Virus record (IMG/VR): IMGVR_UViG_3300047469_000312
Location: 108,465 to 172,464 of that record
Strand: one strand, 5' to 3'
Length of the DNA stretch: 64,000 nucleotides
DNA from: a virus
Translations under genes and position numbers: made by a program
In this document: positions 50,001-58,382 of the stretch, piece by piece
Position numbering within the stretch: the first letter of the stretch is position 1
Layout of the letters: each line of letters begins with the position of its first letter
The notes under the pieces: generated by a model
Told to the model about the DNA's origin: nothing
Seen by the model: only the letters and a program-made list of their open reading frames with translations
The model's database searches: none

Positions 50001-50258
50001 ATGTCGACTGTAGGAATGGTGCGCGGTAAGGCCGCACGGCGTCGGGAAGAGCAAGGCAACGGCAAGGGCGCGCCGAACCTCTATACGCCGGAGCAACTCA
50101 GGCGTTGGGACGTGTCGGTCGAAGCCAACAATGGCGACTGGGTTCCGGCGCGCCCGATGGGCTGGCAGGGCTGGGGTCTCTACGGTTTGAAACGCCGTTT
50201 CAAACTGGCCTGGGGTGTCTTCACCGGTCGCTACGATGTACTGAAGTGGCCGCTCTAA
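50001..50258 (+). CDS. Hypothetical basic protein, 85 aa
   Basis: Not recognised. AAGGAG precedes the start. The product starts MSTVGMVRGKAARRREEQGN; basic N-terminus and a Trp/Gly-rich end (GWQGWGLYGLKRRFKLAWG). Confidence 0.66.
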   Translation: MSTVGMVRGKAARRREEQGNGKGAPNLYTPEQLRRWDVSVEANNGDWVPARPMGWQGWGLYGLKRRFKLAWGVFTGRYDVLKWPL

Positions 50259-50267
50259 GGAGGTGTG

Positions 50268-50618
50268 ATGCAGACAGACCACTTGCAGCGCATCGCCATG
50301 AACGCGATGGCCCATGTGTACGTCGAGAACAACGTCGAAGAGGCGGCGCTGCTGTGGCAATTCCACGCGTGGTGTCGTAAACAGTTTGCTCTCTTCGATG
50401 CCTGCGATTTGGCCGAAGCGGTGACGATTTCGCTCACTGAGCGCGCCTGGCTGCAAGTGCCGGGCTACACTAACAAACAGTACGGGCATGTGTTTTCGAT
50501 GATCTTCGAAGACGCGCTTCTGAAGCCCGAGCAGTACAAGAAGGCCGAGCTCTTTATGCGGGTTTCCGAATGTGGGAAGATCGTCGAGCTGCTGCAATTC
50601 CAACCCACTATGCATTAG
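50268..50618 (+). CDS. Hypothetical protein, 116 aa
   Basis: Not recognised. A perfect AAGGAGGT precedes the ATG at 50268. All-helical product starting MQTDHLQRIAMNAMAHVYVE. Confidence 0.72.
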   Translation: MQTDHLQRIAMNAMAHVYVENNVEEAALLWQFHAWCRKQFALFDACDLAEAVTISLTERAWLQVPGYTNKQYGHVFSMIFEDALLKPEQYKKAELFMRVSECGKIVELLQFQPTMH

Positions 50619-50627
50619 GAGAACGAC

Positions 50628-50828
50628 ATGGTTCTGTTCAATGAGAAAGGCGAAGTCGCCCTCGATACAGAAGGTTACATGGATCGCCTGAACGCCAACA
50701 TGGAGTTGATTCAAACGCGTCAGCTCCACAACGCACCGCCCGCGCGCGTCTTCACAGCGGCCGACATTGCTGCAGTAAAAGCTGCACCGGTAATGATGGT
50801 GATCGACAGCTGCGGAGAGATGCCATGA
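50628..50828 (+). CDS. Hypothetical protein, 66 aa
   Basis: Not recognised. AGGAGA precedes the ATG. The product starts MVLFNEKGEVALDTEGYMDR and ends VMMVIDSCGEMP. Its stop overlaps the next start. Confidence 0.62.
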   Translation: MVLFNEKGEVALDTEGYMDRLNANMELIQTRQLHNAPPARVFTAADIAAVKAAPVMMVIDSCGEMP

Positions 50829-51022
50829 GTCAGCGCAAACCCATGAGAGAACACATCAACGACAAGGTGATGGAGCTCACTGATGTGTTCGCAGCGTTTC
50901 CTGCCGAAACCAAATCGGTGGATTCCCGAGCCTGGCAGCACTTGCTGGTGTACGTGCCCAAAGAAGAACTCGAAGCCCGTCTAAAGAAGATAAACGAAAG
51001 GAAAGAAGAAGATGGCAACTAA
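50825..51022 (+). CDS. Small charged protein, 65 aa
   Basis: Not recognised. It starts MSQRKPMREHINDKVMELTD at the ATGA overlap; a helical charged protein ending KKINERKEEDGN. It overlaps the next gene by 11 nt. Confidence 0.62.
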   Translation: MSQRKPMREHINDKVMELTDVFAAFPAETKSVDSRAWQHLLVYVPKEELEARLKKINERKEEDGN

Positions 51023-51572
51023 AGCAGGCCGTGCCGAAGTCAGTGATGTCCGCACGGGGAAGACACTGTGGTATGCGGCAATCGATCTCGTTACTGGTAA
51101 GCGTTATCCGTTACCGACACTGGTAGGGACATCGGCCAGAAAGCTTATCCGTCAGCGTGAGTTGCCAGATGGTAGCGCCGCGCCCGAAGTCTTCTGGGTT
51201 TTCTACGACTATCGACGCGGCCAACTCAGCGGCCGCTTGATTTACATCGAGAATTTCCCACTGAATCACAAGGAGGAGCCGTCCTTCGATAAGTGCTTTG
51301 TCAGTCGCTCAGCCGTGCTGCGCTGGATTAAGCGCTACGAAAGCAATCGGGTCGAGACGCTCTGCGAAGATCGACGCGTCTTCAAGTACGGCTCGCACTT
51401 CCTTCGCCGCTCGGGAATCGACACAGCCAATCTGGCGGACAACCAGTTCGTCAAGACGGAACAATGGCTGGTGAACGAAGCCAAGTACGAGCGGCATCCG
51501 TCAACGCCGTTCAATCTGTTCGAAGCCACTCAGGCGGCCCAAGCCGCGCTTGCGGAAGCGCAGTCGGCCTAA
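51012..51572 (+). CDS. TKxGR-family paralogue 2, 186 aa
   Basis: It begins MATKAGRAEVSDVRTGKTLW, matching the genes at 43682 and 51598. A SRSAVLRWIKRYESNRV segment occupies the same position as SRRRCQQYLEDLEAG in paralogue 1. AAAGGAAAG precedes the ATG. Function unknown; tandem placement with paralogue 3 indicates local duplication. Confidence 0.72.
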   Translation: MATKAGRAEVSDVRTGKTLWYAAIDLVTGKRYPLPTLVGTSARKLIRQRELPDGSAAPEVFWVFYDYRRGQLSGRLIYIENFPLNHKEEPSFDKCFVSRSAVLRWIKRYESNRVETLCEDRRVFKYGSHFLRRSGIDTANLADNQFVKTEQWLVNEAKYERHPSTPFNLFEATQAAQAALAEAQSA

Positions 51573-51597
51573 CTGTTCAAAAACAAGGAGAGTTACC

Positions 51598-52791
51598 ATG
51601 GCAACAAAAGCAGGTCGTGCAACACTGAAGGATCTCAAAGCGGGTAAGACGTTGTGGCTTGTGCGGGCTGGTTACGGTAAAGCGCTTATTGGTGAGGAAG
51701 GCAACCAGGACAAGCTGAACCTCAGCTGGGTGCATGAGCCTGAGCGATTGGTGGTAACCCAGCGACCGTTTCGCACGATGACCGACCATGGTCCGAGCGC
51801 AGTCTCGAAGCCGAAGCCGGACTGGTCCTTTGTAGTGCGGGAATTCTATCCCTCCGGCGACTCGTATGAGCTCACGTTGGATTGCAGTATCGTGGGGATT
51901 CCGACCGATGTGCGTCCGGAAGTCGACTGCACCTTCCTCTTCGTGTCTAAGAAAGCTGCGATGCGTTATTACGAGCATGTGCGTTCGGTCACTTACGCGC
52001 ATCTGTTTGAACATCCAGCACAGTGGAAGACGACAGGACTGCGCAAGCGCGTGTGTCGGTCGTGGAATGGCCGCCCCATGGTGGTGGGTGACATCCCGAC
52101 GAAGGGCAATAGCCATCGTCCGTGGTTGCGGCTGCGCCCGACTGAGTTCCTCATGGGTGGCACGGTGATGAATCAGAGCACGCCCGATAGTGCGCTTGAG
52201 CACTCCATGCGAGAAAGCGCCAAGGAACTCTCGATGGTGTATCCGAGTGGGCCGATCAAGTGCCTCAGCGACGTGCATCTGGGCGTTACGCCGAAAGAGC
52301 ACTTCAAGGACATGGAGAACTTCTTCACGGGTTTCTGGGAACAGCTCCCCACGCCGGAAGCACGGAAAGCTCACATCCGTGACGGTGGCGTGCGTAAGCT
52401 CTATCCGGGACAAGTGATCATTCCGGGCGATCTCATGCCGGAGCAACGTGCTCAGATCGAGAAGGACTTCGTGATTCTGGACGAAGCACACATCATCGAC
52501 CCACCGGGCAAGCGCTTCGTGGAAGTCGAGGCGTCCATCCAGGGCAAGCCGGTCGCAAAGCTGGGTTTCGATCCTGCTGGCCTGACGCTCACCAAAGTGG
52601 TGATCGGTAACGGCGACAAGATCACGCACGAGTGGACGGTTTCTCCGGCCGAGTTCCCGCCCGCTGACGAGCAACCTTCGCCGGAAGTGCTGGCCTTTGC
52701 TGATCAGATCTTGAACGGCACGAAGATCACGGTTCAGGGTAGCCCCGAAAAACTGAAGTTCGACGATCCTGAAATCAAGAAGGAGGAATGA
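51598..52791 (+). CDS. TKxGR-family paralogue 3, long form, 397 aa
   Basis: The first 190 residues match the other two family members (MATKAGRATLKDLKAGKTLW, later SKKAAMRYYEHVRS). Residues 200-397 are an added domain (KCLSDVHLGVTPKEHFKDME, VRKLYPGQVIIPGDLMPEQR) not seen in the others, so this is a fusion or the ancestral long form. AAGGAGAG precedes the ATG at 51598. No catalytic motif recognised. Confidence 0.74.
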   Translation: MATKAGRATLKDLKAGKTLWLVRAGYGKALIGEEGNQDKLNLSWVHEPERLVVTQRPFRTMTDHGPSAVSKPKPDWSFVVREFYPSGDSYELTLDCSIVGIPTDVRPEVDCTFLFVSKKAAMRYYEHVRSVTYAHLFEHPAQWKTTGLRKRVCRSWNGRPMVVGDIPTKGNSHRPWLRLRPTEFLMGGTVMNQSTPDSALEHSMRESAKELSMVYPSGPIKCLSDVHLGVTPKEHFKDMENFFTGFWEQLPTPEARKAHIRDGGVRKLYPGQVIIPGDLMPEQRAQIEKDFVILDEAHIIDPPGKRFVEVEASIQGKPVAKLGFDPAGLTLTKVVIGNGDKITHEWTVSPAEFPPADEQPSPEVLAFADQILNGTKITVQGSPEKLKFDDPEIKKEE

Positions 52792-53090
52792 TGGGTGTCG
52801 TTTGGGATGTGACGTTTGGGTGTCCGAAGTGTAAGAACTACGTTCGCTACCAGACTCGCTTGAGTGAGCACGATGTCAGTCTCGAGGATCTGGGCGAAGG
52901 TATCGTCATGGATGAACTCTTCGAAGAGAATACCAACGGTCAGTGTTGGTGCTCTTATTGCGACACCAAGATCGGATTCGTAAAAGAGATCCGTCTGAAA
53001 CCCGTGATCCATGATGAATTACCCCAGGACCCTACACCCGACGAGATTGCTCGGGTGCAGGCCTATCTGGCTCGTCAACAAGGAGGTTAA
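52791..53090 (+). CDS. Zinc-ribbon protein, 99 aa
   Basis: AAGGAGG lies 4 nt upstream of the ATG at 52791; the ATG three bases earlier is too close. Cysteines C11-x2-C14 (CPKCKN) and C54-x2-C57 (CWCSYC) form a probable zinc ribbon. The tail is acidic. Function unknown. Confidence 0.65.
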   Translation: MGVVWDVTFGCPKCKNYVRYQTRLSEHDVSLEDLGEGIVMDELFEENTNGQCWCSYCDTKIGFVKEIRLKPVIHDELPQDPTPDEIARVQAYLARQQGG

Positions 53091-53091
53091 G

Positions 53092-53466
53092 ATGGGCGCA
53101 CGTATTGCAGTAAACATTCCCGAAGATGAACTCGGGATGATCGAGACATCGACCCATTCAGTAGCGTGGTGTGTGATCGAGATGTGTAGTCCGTGGCTCA
53201 ATGGCGCACAGCACGAGCGGGACTTCAAGGTCATTCCGAGCGCGGCGTTAAAGGCTGCTGACCGGGAAGTACCCAAGAGCTGTGAAGCCTACGGCCACTG
53301 GCGACTTTATCGCACGCTAGAGGGTGTGGAAGGTGCCCCCGGCAGCGGCAAGCTCTGGCAGATCGAGCACGGTAACTGGAACGCTTCCATCTTTAACGAA
53401 GCTCGTGAGTTCTTGCGCCAGTACGGTGCGTCGACCTCGACGGATGATGCCGAGGTGAAGCTCTAG
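53092..53466 (+). CDS. Hypothetical protein, 124 aa
   Basis: Not recognised. AAGGAGG precedes the ATG at 53092. The product starts MGARIAVNIPEDELGMIETS; mixed structure. A short hairpin ACCCAC/GTGGGT (53478-53499) follows and may terminate the unit. Confidence 0.7.
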   Translation: MGARIAVNIPEDELGMIETSTHSVAWCVIEMCSPWLNGAQHERDFKVIPSAALKAADREVPKSCEAYGHWRLYRTLEGVEGAPGSGKLWQIEHGNWNASIFNEAREFLRQYGASTSTDDAEVKL

Positions 53467-53477
53467 CTTTAAATTAC

Positions 53478-53499
53478 ACCCACGCCCCATCAAGTGGGT
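53478..53499 (+). terminator. Weak hairpin
   Basis: ACCCAC (53478-53483) pairs with GTGGGT (53494-53499) around a 10-nt loop, without a good T run. Confidence 0.35.
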
Positions 53500-53519
53500 A
53501 TAAAACAAGGAAGATTGAC

Positions 53520-54389
53520 ATGATTTTGAATGACCGCGCAATCAGAAAGCTCTCGCTGATGCCCACCCACCAGCGAGTCGATAACAACCTGCGGCGTACG
53601 CTCTATGCGCTGGTCGGCGATGAACTGTACTGCATCGGGGACGGCTATCGCGACGACACGCGCTGCAAAGGCGGTATGGAAGAAGCCATGCGGGGTCTGA
53701 AGGAGCTCACGACCGAGCAGGCCGTAGGCTTCGCAGGCGGCGCCTGTTTTGTTCCGGACCCGGATCAGGATTTGGTGGTTGGTCAGCTAAACGGCCAATG
53801 GGGTCGCATGATCACGCCCTTTGTGCCGGGCCAGGTTCGCACTGCTGACAAATACTGGGACGATGACAAGCGAGTCTGGCGCTTCGGTACTAAGGACGGC
53901 GCCGTTGCGACCAATCCCGGTCAGAAGATCATTTCCTACGGCACCAGTAGCATGGGCTACGACGTGCGGCTTGGGCGTAAGTTCAAGGTCTTCACGAACG
54001 TCTACGGCGCCGTGATCGACCCGCTGAATATGCCGGATGAAGCCTACGTCGATATGGAAGGCGACTACGTCGTCATCCCGCCCAACAGCTACGTGCTCGG
54101 CCACACGATCGAGTATTTCAACATGCCCAACGACGTGGTGGCGATCTGTGTGGGCAAGTCGACGTACGCGCGAGCGGGCTGTGCCATCAACGTGACGCCG
54201 ATCGAGCCCGGCTTCAAGGGTCAGGTGGTCATCGAGATCGCTAACCAGACCCCGCTTCCGATGAAGGTGTATGCGGACATGGGCATTGCACAGTTCATGT
54301 TCTTGCAGGGCGAGCCGTGCGAGATCGACTACGCCAACCGCGCGGGCAAGTATCAAGGCCAGATGGGTATCACAACCGCGCGGGTGTAA
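53520..54389 (+). CDS. dcd: dCTP deaminase-like enzyme with N-terminal extension
   Basis: Residues 135-289 carry the Dcd/DUT signature: SYGTSSMGYDVRLGRKFKVF, SYVLGHTIEYFNMPNDV, the active-site block GKSTYARAGC, GFKGQVVIEIANQ with the catalytic Glu, and a final MGIAQFMFL. dCTP deaminase converts dCTP to dUTP. The first 130 residues have no match I recognise, so the protein is longer than the usual 190 aa. A lysine replaces the usual arginine of GRSSLAR. With the thymidylate synthase it would feed dTMP synthesis. A dUTPase-like function is a weaker alternative. Confidence 0.78.
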   Translation: MILNDRAIRKLSLMPTHQRVDNNLRRTLYALVGDELYCIGDGYRDDTRCKGGMEEAMRGLKELTTEQAVGFAGGACFVPDPDQDLVVGQLNGQWGRMITPFVPGQVRTADKYWDDDKRVWRFGTKDGAVATNPGQKIISYGTSSMGYDVRLGRKFKVFTNVYGAVIDPLNMPDEAYVDMEGDYVVIPPNSYVLGHTIEYFNMPNDVVAICVGKSTYARAGCAINVTPIEPGFKGQVVIEIANQTPLPMKVYADMGIAQFMFLQGEPCEIDYANRAGKYQGQMGITTARV

Positions 54390-54420
54390 CCTTCCTCGAA
54401 GTTAATAAGGAGAAGAAAAA

Positions 54421-54750
54421 ATGGCAGACTTCACCAAGATGGAATTCAGGCAACATCGCGTGCCGACGCCGGATGTCAAACTCGACACGAGCCGTAACCT
54501 GACGAGTCATCTGCAAAACGAAGAAGCAGGCACGCTGATCTGCGCGGCAATGACGGGCATCGACAAGACGCTGCGCGACATGCGCGAGAGCGGCCTCTTC
54601 TGCAAGGACGAGATCGACGAGATGCTGCAGTCGGACACAAAGACGATCACGGTCAGCAAAGACCAAGTGATCCTCAAGTGGGTCAAGATGGGTCCGAGCG
54701 CTTCGGAGATCCGTCAGTTCACGATCATGTACGTGCCGGAGCCCGAATGA
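54421..54750 (+). CDS. Hypothetical protein, 109 aa
   Basis: Not recognised. It starts MADFTKMEFRQHRVPTPDVK with AAGGAGAAG upstream. Helical centre, beta-rich end. Its stop overlaps the start of a membrane protein. Confidence 0.7.
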   Translation: MADFTKMEFRQHRVPTPDVKLDTSRNLTSHLQNEEAGTLICAAMTGIDKTLRDMRESGLFCKDEIDEMLQSDTKTITVSKDQVILKWVKMGPSASEIRQFTIMYVPEPE

Positions 54751-55109
54751 GCTACCTCCCCCTCACTAACAATGTCGGGGTGAACCTCGCTTTGAGCTCG
54801 GCGATGGACAGCAACAATTCGCCTGCGGCGAGCCAGCAGACCCAACCCCAAGTCATCATCGTGCAAGCCCCGGCAGGCACGACGATTCAGGTGGTGCAGC
54901 CACCGCATCAGTTGCCGCTGCCAGAAGAAAAGCCGCTGTCGACTGACTTCACCGTCTTCATTTTCATGATGGGGGTGACGGGTGTGTTGCTGATTGTACT
55001 GGCAGCCACTCGTAAAGCAAGCCTGCGCAAACTCATCGGTGCAATCATCGTGATTCCATGGGCTTTGTTTGCTTGCTACAACCTGTTCTCCTTGGCGAGA
55101 GCAGGCTAA
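54747..55109 (+). CDS. Membrane protein with Gln/Pro-rich N-terminus, 120 aa
   Basis: Residues 22-65 are rich in Gln, Pro, Val and Ala and probably disordered. Hydrophobic helices at about 71-91 and 98-116 follow, separated by ATRKASLRKL. The start overlaps the previous stop (ATGA). Function unknown. Confidence 0.66.
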   Translation: MSYLPLTNNVGVNLALSSAMDSNNSPAASQQTQPQVIIVQAPAGTTIQVVQPPHQLPLPEEKPLSTDFTVFIFMMGVTGVLLIVLAATRKASLRKLIGAIIVIPWALFACYNLFSLARAG

Positions 55110-55175
55110 CTGTTTTATCCAACCCGAGCCAGACTTTGAGGTCGGCTCAATCTCAAGCTTAAAGGAGCTGAGTAA

Positions 55176-55580
55176 ATGACTGAAGTAAAGCTGTTGCGTA
55201 AAGGCGGTAAAGGTATCAAAGGCACGGTAGCGAACGCGGATCATCACGCGAAGTATATCCTGCCCTTCATCGAAGCGATGCAAGGTGCAGCCAAGCACGT
55301 GGGTTTCAAGGAGTGGCGACAGGGTTCCAATATCCATGAGTTCGTTACGCACCATGGCGGTCGCTACACGCTACGTCCGATCTGTCAGGAAGACGATCCG
55401 ACCAAACCGTTCTACTGTGGCATTCGTTTGTCGCTGCGTCTGTCGCGCAGCGAAGAACACCGCCTGCTGGAAATCGATAACGTCGCCGATGTGCCGCGTC
55501 TGCTGGACGTGATGCGCTTGTTGGCCCTCCCCGTCAAAGGACGCCTGAATACGGGCGCAGAAGCAAAGGAAGCAGCATAA
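55176..55580 (+). CDS. Hypothetical protein, 134 aa
   Basis: Not recognised. AAAGGAG precedes the ATG. The product starts MTEVKLLRKGGKGIKGTVAN; basic N-terminus, mixed domain. Its stop overlaps the next start. Confidence 0.7.
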   Translation: MTEVKLLRKGGKGIKGTVANADHHAKYILPFIEAMQGAAKHVGFKEWRQGSNIHEFVTHHGGRYTLRPICQEDDPTKPFYCGIRLSLRLSRSEEHRLLEIDNVADVPRLLDVMRLLALPVKGRLNTGAEAKEAA

Positions 55581-55870
55581 TGGCAAACGTCGTTCCGGGG
55601 AAAGTCTATCTCATCATTGGCTCGGCCAATGGACCCAAAGGTCTCTCGGTGGGTCGCAAGTGTAAGACGATTCATCGCCAGCCACTCGATCACATCGAAC
55701 ACGGTCCGCTCTGGTACGTGGAGTCGGCCGATGGTCGGGAGTTTGTCTCGCAGTATGGCGCTACCGGCATGTACGTCACAGTGGCTGAAGATTGGCTGCA
55801 GGACATTCCGCCCGAGCCGCCGAAGGCTGAACCGCGTGTGACTGAGAAAGATCTGGAGCGGGTGGAGTGA
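55580..55870 (+). CDS. Hypothetical protein, 96 aa
   Basis: Not recognised. It starts MANVVPGKVYLIIGSANGPK, a beta-barrel-like opening, and ends in a charged helix. Overlaps the next start. Confidence 0.68.
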   Translation: MANVVPGKVYLIIGSANGPKGLSVGRKCKTIHRQPLDHIEHGPLWYVESADGREFVSQYGATGMYVTVAEDWLQDIPPEPPKAEPRVTEKDLERVE

Positions 55871-56253
55871 TGCTGAGGCGCCTACTGCCTAAGTGGAGTG
55901 AGGGGCGTCAGGGTTCAGGGTATCGAATCATGACGTTCATCAACAGCTCGCAGCTCAAGTTCGACATGCATCTGATCCAGTATCCCACTGGGTCGTCGAT
56001 TCCGCCCCACAAAGACAAAGCCAACTTTGACCAGCGTCACTATCGACTCAACATCGAAGTGAAGCGACCCAAAGTCGGTGGCTTCTTCGTGGTGGAGAAG
56101 TGCATTTTCCGGTGGTGGCGCATTGCGCTCTTTCGACCGGATCAGTGTTTGCACATGGTCACGCCGATCGAGCAAGGCACGCGCTGGGTGCTAAGCTTCG
56201 GCTGGCTGCGTGCTCCAGCGAAGGAGTCGCTCCGTGATATTAAGTTTGATTAA
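55870..56253 (+). CDS. 2OG-Fe(II) oxygenase-like protein, 127 aa
   Basis: A small double-stranded beta-helix protein: YPTGSSIPPHKDKANF supplies HxD (H47, D49), and DQCLHMVTPIEQGTRWVLSF supplies the distal His95 and the 2-oxoglutarate-binding Arg105. This is the full iron and cosubstrate set of the prolyl-4-hydroxylase-like superfamily in a minimal size. It could hydroxylate a protein or a nucleic-acid base; the substrate is unknown. Confidence 0.65.
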   Translation: MLRRLLPKWSEGRQGSGYRIMTFINSSQLKFDMHLIQYPTGSSIPPHKDKANFDQRHYRLNIEVKRPKVGGFFVVEKCIFRWWRIALFRPDQCLHMVTPIEQGTRWVLSFGWLRAPAKESLRDIKFD

Positions 56254-56267
56254 TTACAAGGAAAGAA

Positions 56268-56717
56268 ATGCTGATTTATCCGCTTAAGGTCACGGTCGAT
56301 GATCCGGGCTGGCTTGTAGAGTCCCGCGATATACGGCAACTGGTGACGGGTGCACCGCGCGGCACGACGAAAGAATTCGCAGTGAAAATGGGTTACGAGG
56401 CATTCAAGATCGTCGCCGAACTCCTGATGGAGCGTGGCCGACCGATCCCCTTGCCTTCGCAACCGCAACACGGCGAATTGGCCATGACGCTGAGTCTGAA
56501 CATCGAAGCCAAACTCCTGATCTGGAACGAAATCGTGAAGCTGGGTCTCAAACCGGCACAGATAGCCAAGCGTCTCGGTCCGCTTAAGTACCCGATGACG
56601 AAGTTCAAGAACCTCGACGACCCGGTGTCGCTCGATGTCCTGGCCAGTCTGGCGGTGATGGTCAAACTGAACTTTTCGTTTCAGGTTGGTGGGCACTATG
56701 CTGAGTCGGTTATTTAA
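56268..56717 (+). CDS. HicB-like antitoxin-fold protein, 149 aa
   Basis: It opens like HicB antitoxins: VTVDDPGWLVESRDIRQLVT, GTTKEFAVKMGYEAFKIVAE, then GRPIPLPSQPQHGEL. The C-terminal half (LLIWNEIVKLGLKPAQIAKR) fits the helix-turn-helix part of HicB. No HicA toxin gene was seen next to it, so it may neutralise a host HicA or act as a regulator. AAGGAAAG precedes the ATG. Confidence 0.62.
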   Translation: MLIYPLKVTVDDPGWLVESRDIRQLVTGAPRGTTKEFAVKMGYEAFKIVAELLMERGRPIPLPSQPQHGELAMTLSLNIEAKLLIWNEIVKLGLKPAQIAKRLGPLKYPMTKFKNLDDPVSLDVLASLAVMVKLNFSFQVGGHYAESVI

Positions 56718-57030
56718 GTGGCTCTTTGAGCCGAGAGGGGTGAAGCTTCAGCTCCTCCCGGTCAAACGCCTCTACGTCAAGAAGCAAGGCGAGTGGAGGT
56801 TAGTCTGGAAGAAGCAGCCTCCTCCAACGCCTCGTAGGACTTGGGGTGCCAATCCAGACTGTCCGAAGTGTGGAAGTCGCTGTGGTCATTACGACATTCA
56901 CACGCGCAAGGTGTTCTGCTTTGGTTGTCGGGACGTCGTCTACCAGTTGCATCACTGGCCCGTGCCCGCCGACTACCTCACGCATCACGGCGAGACTGTC
57001 CCTCACCTCGTCCCGCCGCAAGTGCGCTAA
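56698..57030 (+). CDS. Zinc-finger-like protein, 110 aa
   Basis: The start overlaps the HicB-like gene by 20 nt. Cysteines C55-x2-C58 and C74-x2-C77 (CPKCGSRC, CFGC) form a probable zinc ribbon. The N-terminus is basic and hydrophobic. Function unknown. Confidence 0.62.
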   Translation: MLSRLFKWLFEPRGVKLQLLPVKRLYVKKQGEWRLVWKKQPPPTPRRTWGANPDCPKCGSRCGHYDIHTRKVFCFGCRDVVYQLHHWPVPADYLTHHGETVPHLVPPQVR

Positions 57031-57059
57031 CTATAACGTCTCACTACAGGAGCAGTACC

Positions 57060-57371
57060 ATGGAAGGTTTCAAGAACGAATTCTTCGCAGCGGCGGTCAT
57101 CAAAGATCAGCCGGAGAACTTCACTGGCGTAGAAATCAGTGGCGTGCGCATCGCTACCGGTTCGGTCGAAGACGGTCGTCATCCGTGCGTGATGGACAAC
57201 GAGAAGCCGGAATTCTTTTCGGCGTACTTGCGTCACAAGGACGGGCGGGCTCTGGCTGTGTGCGATGTCGGCACGCATGCGGAGTGCCTCGCGTGGTCGA
57301 ACCAGCTGGCGGCTCGCTATCGTGAGCACCATTGGACGGTGACGGATCTGTTCGCAGCAGTGCATCACTAA
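57060..57371 (+). CDS. Hypothetical protein, 103 aa
   Basis: Not recognised. AGGAG precedes the ATG at 57060. The product starts MEGFKNEFFAAAVIKDQPEN. It is followed by a hairpin cassette. Confidence 0.68.
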   Translation: MEGFKNEFFAAAVIKDQPENFTGVEISGVRIATGSVEDGRHPCVMDNEKPEFFSAYLRHKDGRALAVCDVGTHAECLAWSNQLAARYREHHWTVTDLFAAVHH

Positions 57372-57390
57372 AACAACAAGCATCGTGAAA

Positions 57391-57421
57391 AGCGGGGAGG
57401 AGAGCTTCCTCGCTCTATGAC
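57391..57421 (+). terminator. Hairpin plus TATGACG cassette
   Basis: AGCGGGGAGG (57391-57400), AGAG loop, CTTCCTCGCT (57405-57414), two G-U pairs. TATGACG follows. Confidence 0.65.
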
Positions 57422-57438
57422 GTCAAACGAGTTTCAGC

Positions 57439-57448
57439 CCTATATCAC
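57439..57448 (+). promoter_or_regulatory. CCTATATCAC promoter-like box
   Basis: CCTATATCAC preceded by TCAGC, as at 35670. It lies about 58 nt upstream of the transglycosylase gene. Confidence 0.5.
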
Positions 57449-57505
57449 TAACTTAGCATTACAGGAAGCACCTTCATCAACGCTAATTACAAGGAAGAAT
57501 AAACG

Positions 57506-58006
57506 ATGGTTAGAATAACAATCTTAGCCGCCCTCACTGCTTTAGCCGTGTTGTTTTCCGGGGTTTGCGAAGCTGACTGCTTTACCGACGCGGCGTCGTA
57601 TCAGAAAGTCAACCCGCTAATCCTGCGTGGGATTGCGGTGGTGGAAAGTCAGAACGACCCGAAGGCATTAAACCGTAACAAGAATGGCTCGGTTGATTTT
57701 GGCCTGATGCAGGTCAATTCGATCCATCTCCCGGAGCTGAAGAGGTACAAGATCGGCCGCCGGGACTTGATGCAGAGCTGCAAGAACATATACGTCGCAG
57801 CCTGGTTGCTGCGTCGCTCGATGAACCGGTACGGCAACACCTGGGCTGCCGTCGGGGGCTATCATTCCAACACGCCCAAAGAGCGTGCGGTGTACGCCAT
57901 CAAGGTCCGTCAAGTGGTAAAGACGATTCTTGCAGCTAAGCAGCAGACTGTGCATGTAGCATCTCTTCCACCCAAACATATTCCGCTGCTCCTTGCGAGC
58001 AATTGA
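57506..58006 (+). CDS. Exported lytic transglycosylase (LT/GEWL fold)
   Basis: A signal peptide (residues 1-23, hydrophobic core LAALTALAVLF) precedes a transglycosylase domain: LRGIAVVESQNDPKALNRNK with catalytic Glu47, then DFGLMQVNSIH and AVGGYHSNTP. This order matches the IpgF/VirB1-type enzymes that cut peptidoglycan locally. In a phage it may assist lysis, or open the wall during infection. AAGGAAG precedes the ATG, and it has its own promoter-like box. Confidence 0.8.
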   Translation: MVRITILAALTALAVLFSGVCEADCFTDAASYQKVNPLILRGIAVVESQNDPKALNRNKNGSVDFGLMQVNSIHLPELKRYKIGRRDLMQSCKNIYVAAWLLRRSMNRYGNTWAAVGGYHSNTPKERAVYAIKVRQVVKTILAAKQQTVHVASLPPKHIPLLLASN

Positions 58007-58032
58007 GGTTCCTATGTCCCAGGAGGTGAGTC

Positions 58033-58380
58033 ATGGCGTCGCTACTCGAAGTGGCCGCTCGAGGTAATGTCGGCGATGTGGTTCAGGCCATCTATGCACA
58101 GTGCCACGATCTGGAAGCGAAGCACCAGTTGCATTTGTTGGCCAAGCCGTACTTTGAAACGATTTTGCGACGTTTCAATGGCCAGACCTTGCGTTACAGC
58201 CTGGTCTACGGTTTGATCAAGACGCTTGATGGTAATTCCAATCCCGCGTACCTGCTCACCATGACGCGCGCTGACCAGCTGGTCACCAAGTGGGCGCTCT
58301 TCGTGAATGAGCAGGATCGCATTATCCGGATTGCTGAGCAAGACCCCGAGCTTCCTACCAACCTAATTGTGAAACACTGA
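58033..58380 (+). CDS. Hypothetical protein, 115 aa
   Basis: Not recognised. AGGAGGTGA precedes the ATG. The product starts MASLLEVAARGNVGDVVQAI; all-helical for its first half. Confidence 0.72.
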   Translation: MASLLEVAARGNVGDVVQAIYAQCHDLEAKHQLHLLAKPYFETILRRFNGQTLRYSLVYGLIKTLDGNSNPAYLLTMTRADQLVTKWALFVNEQDRIIRIAEQDPELPTNLIVKH

Positions 58381-58382
58381 CG

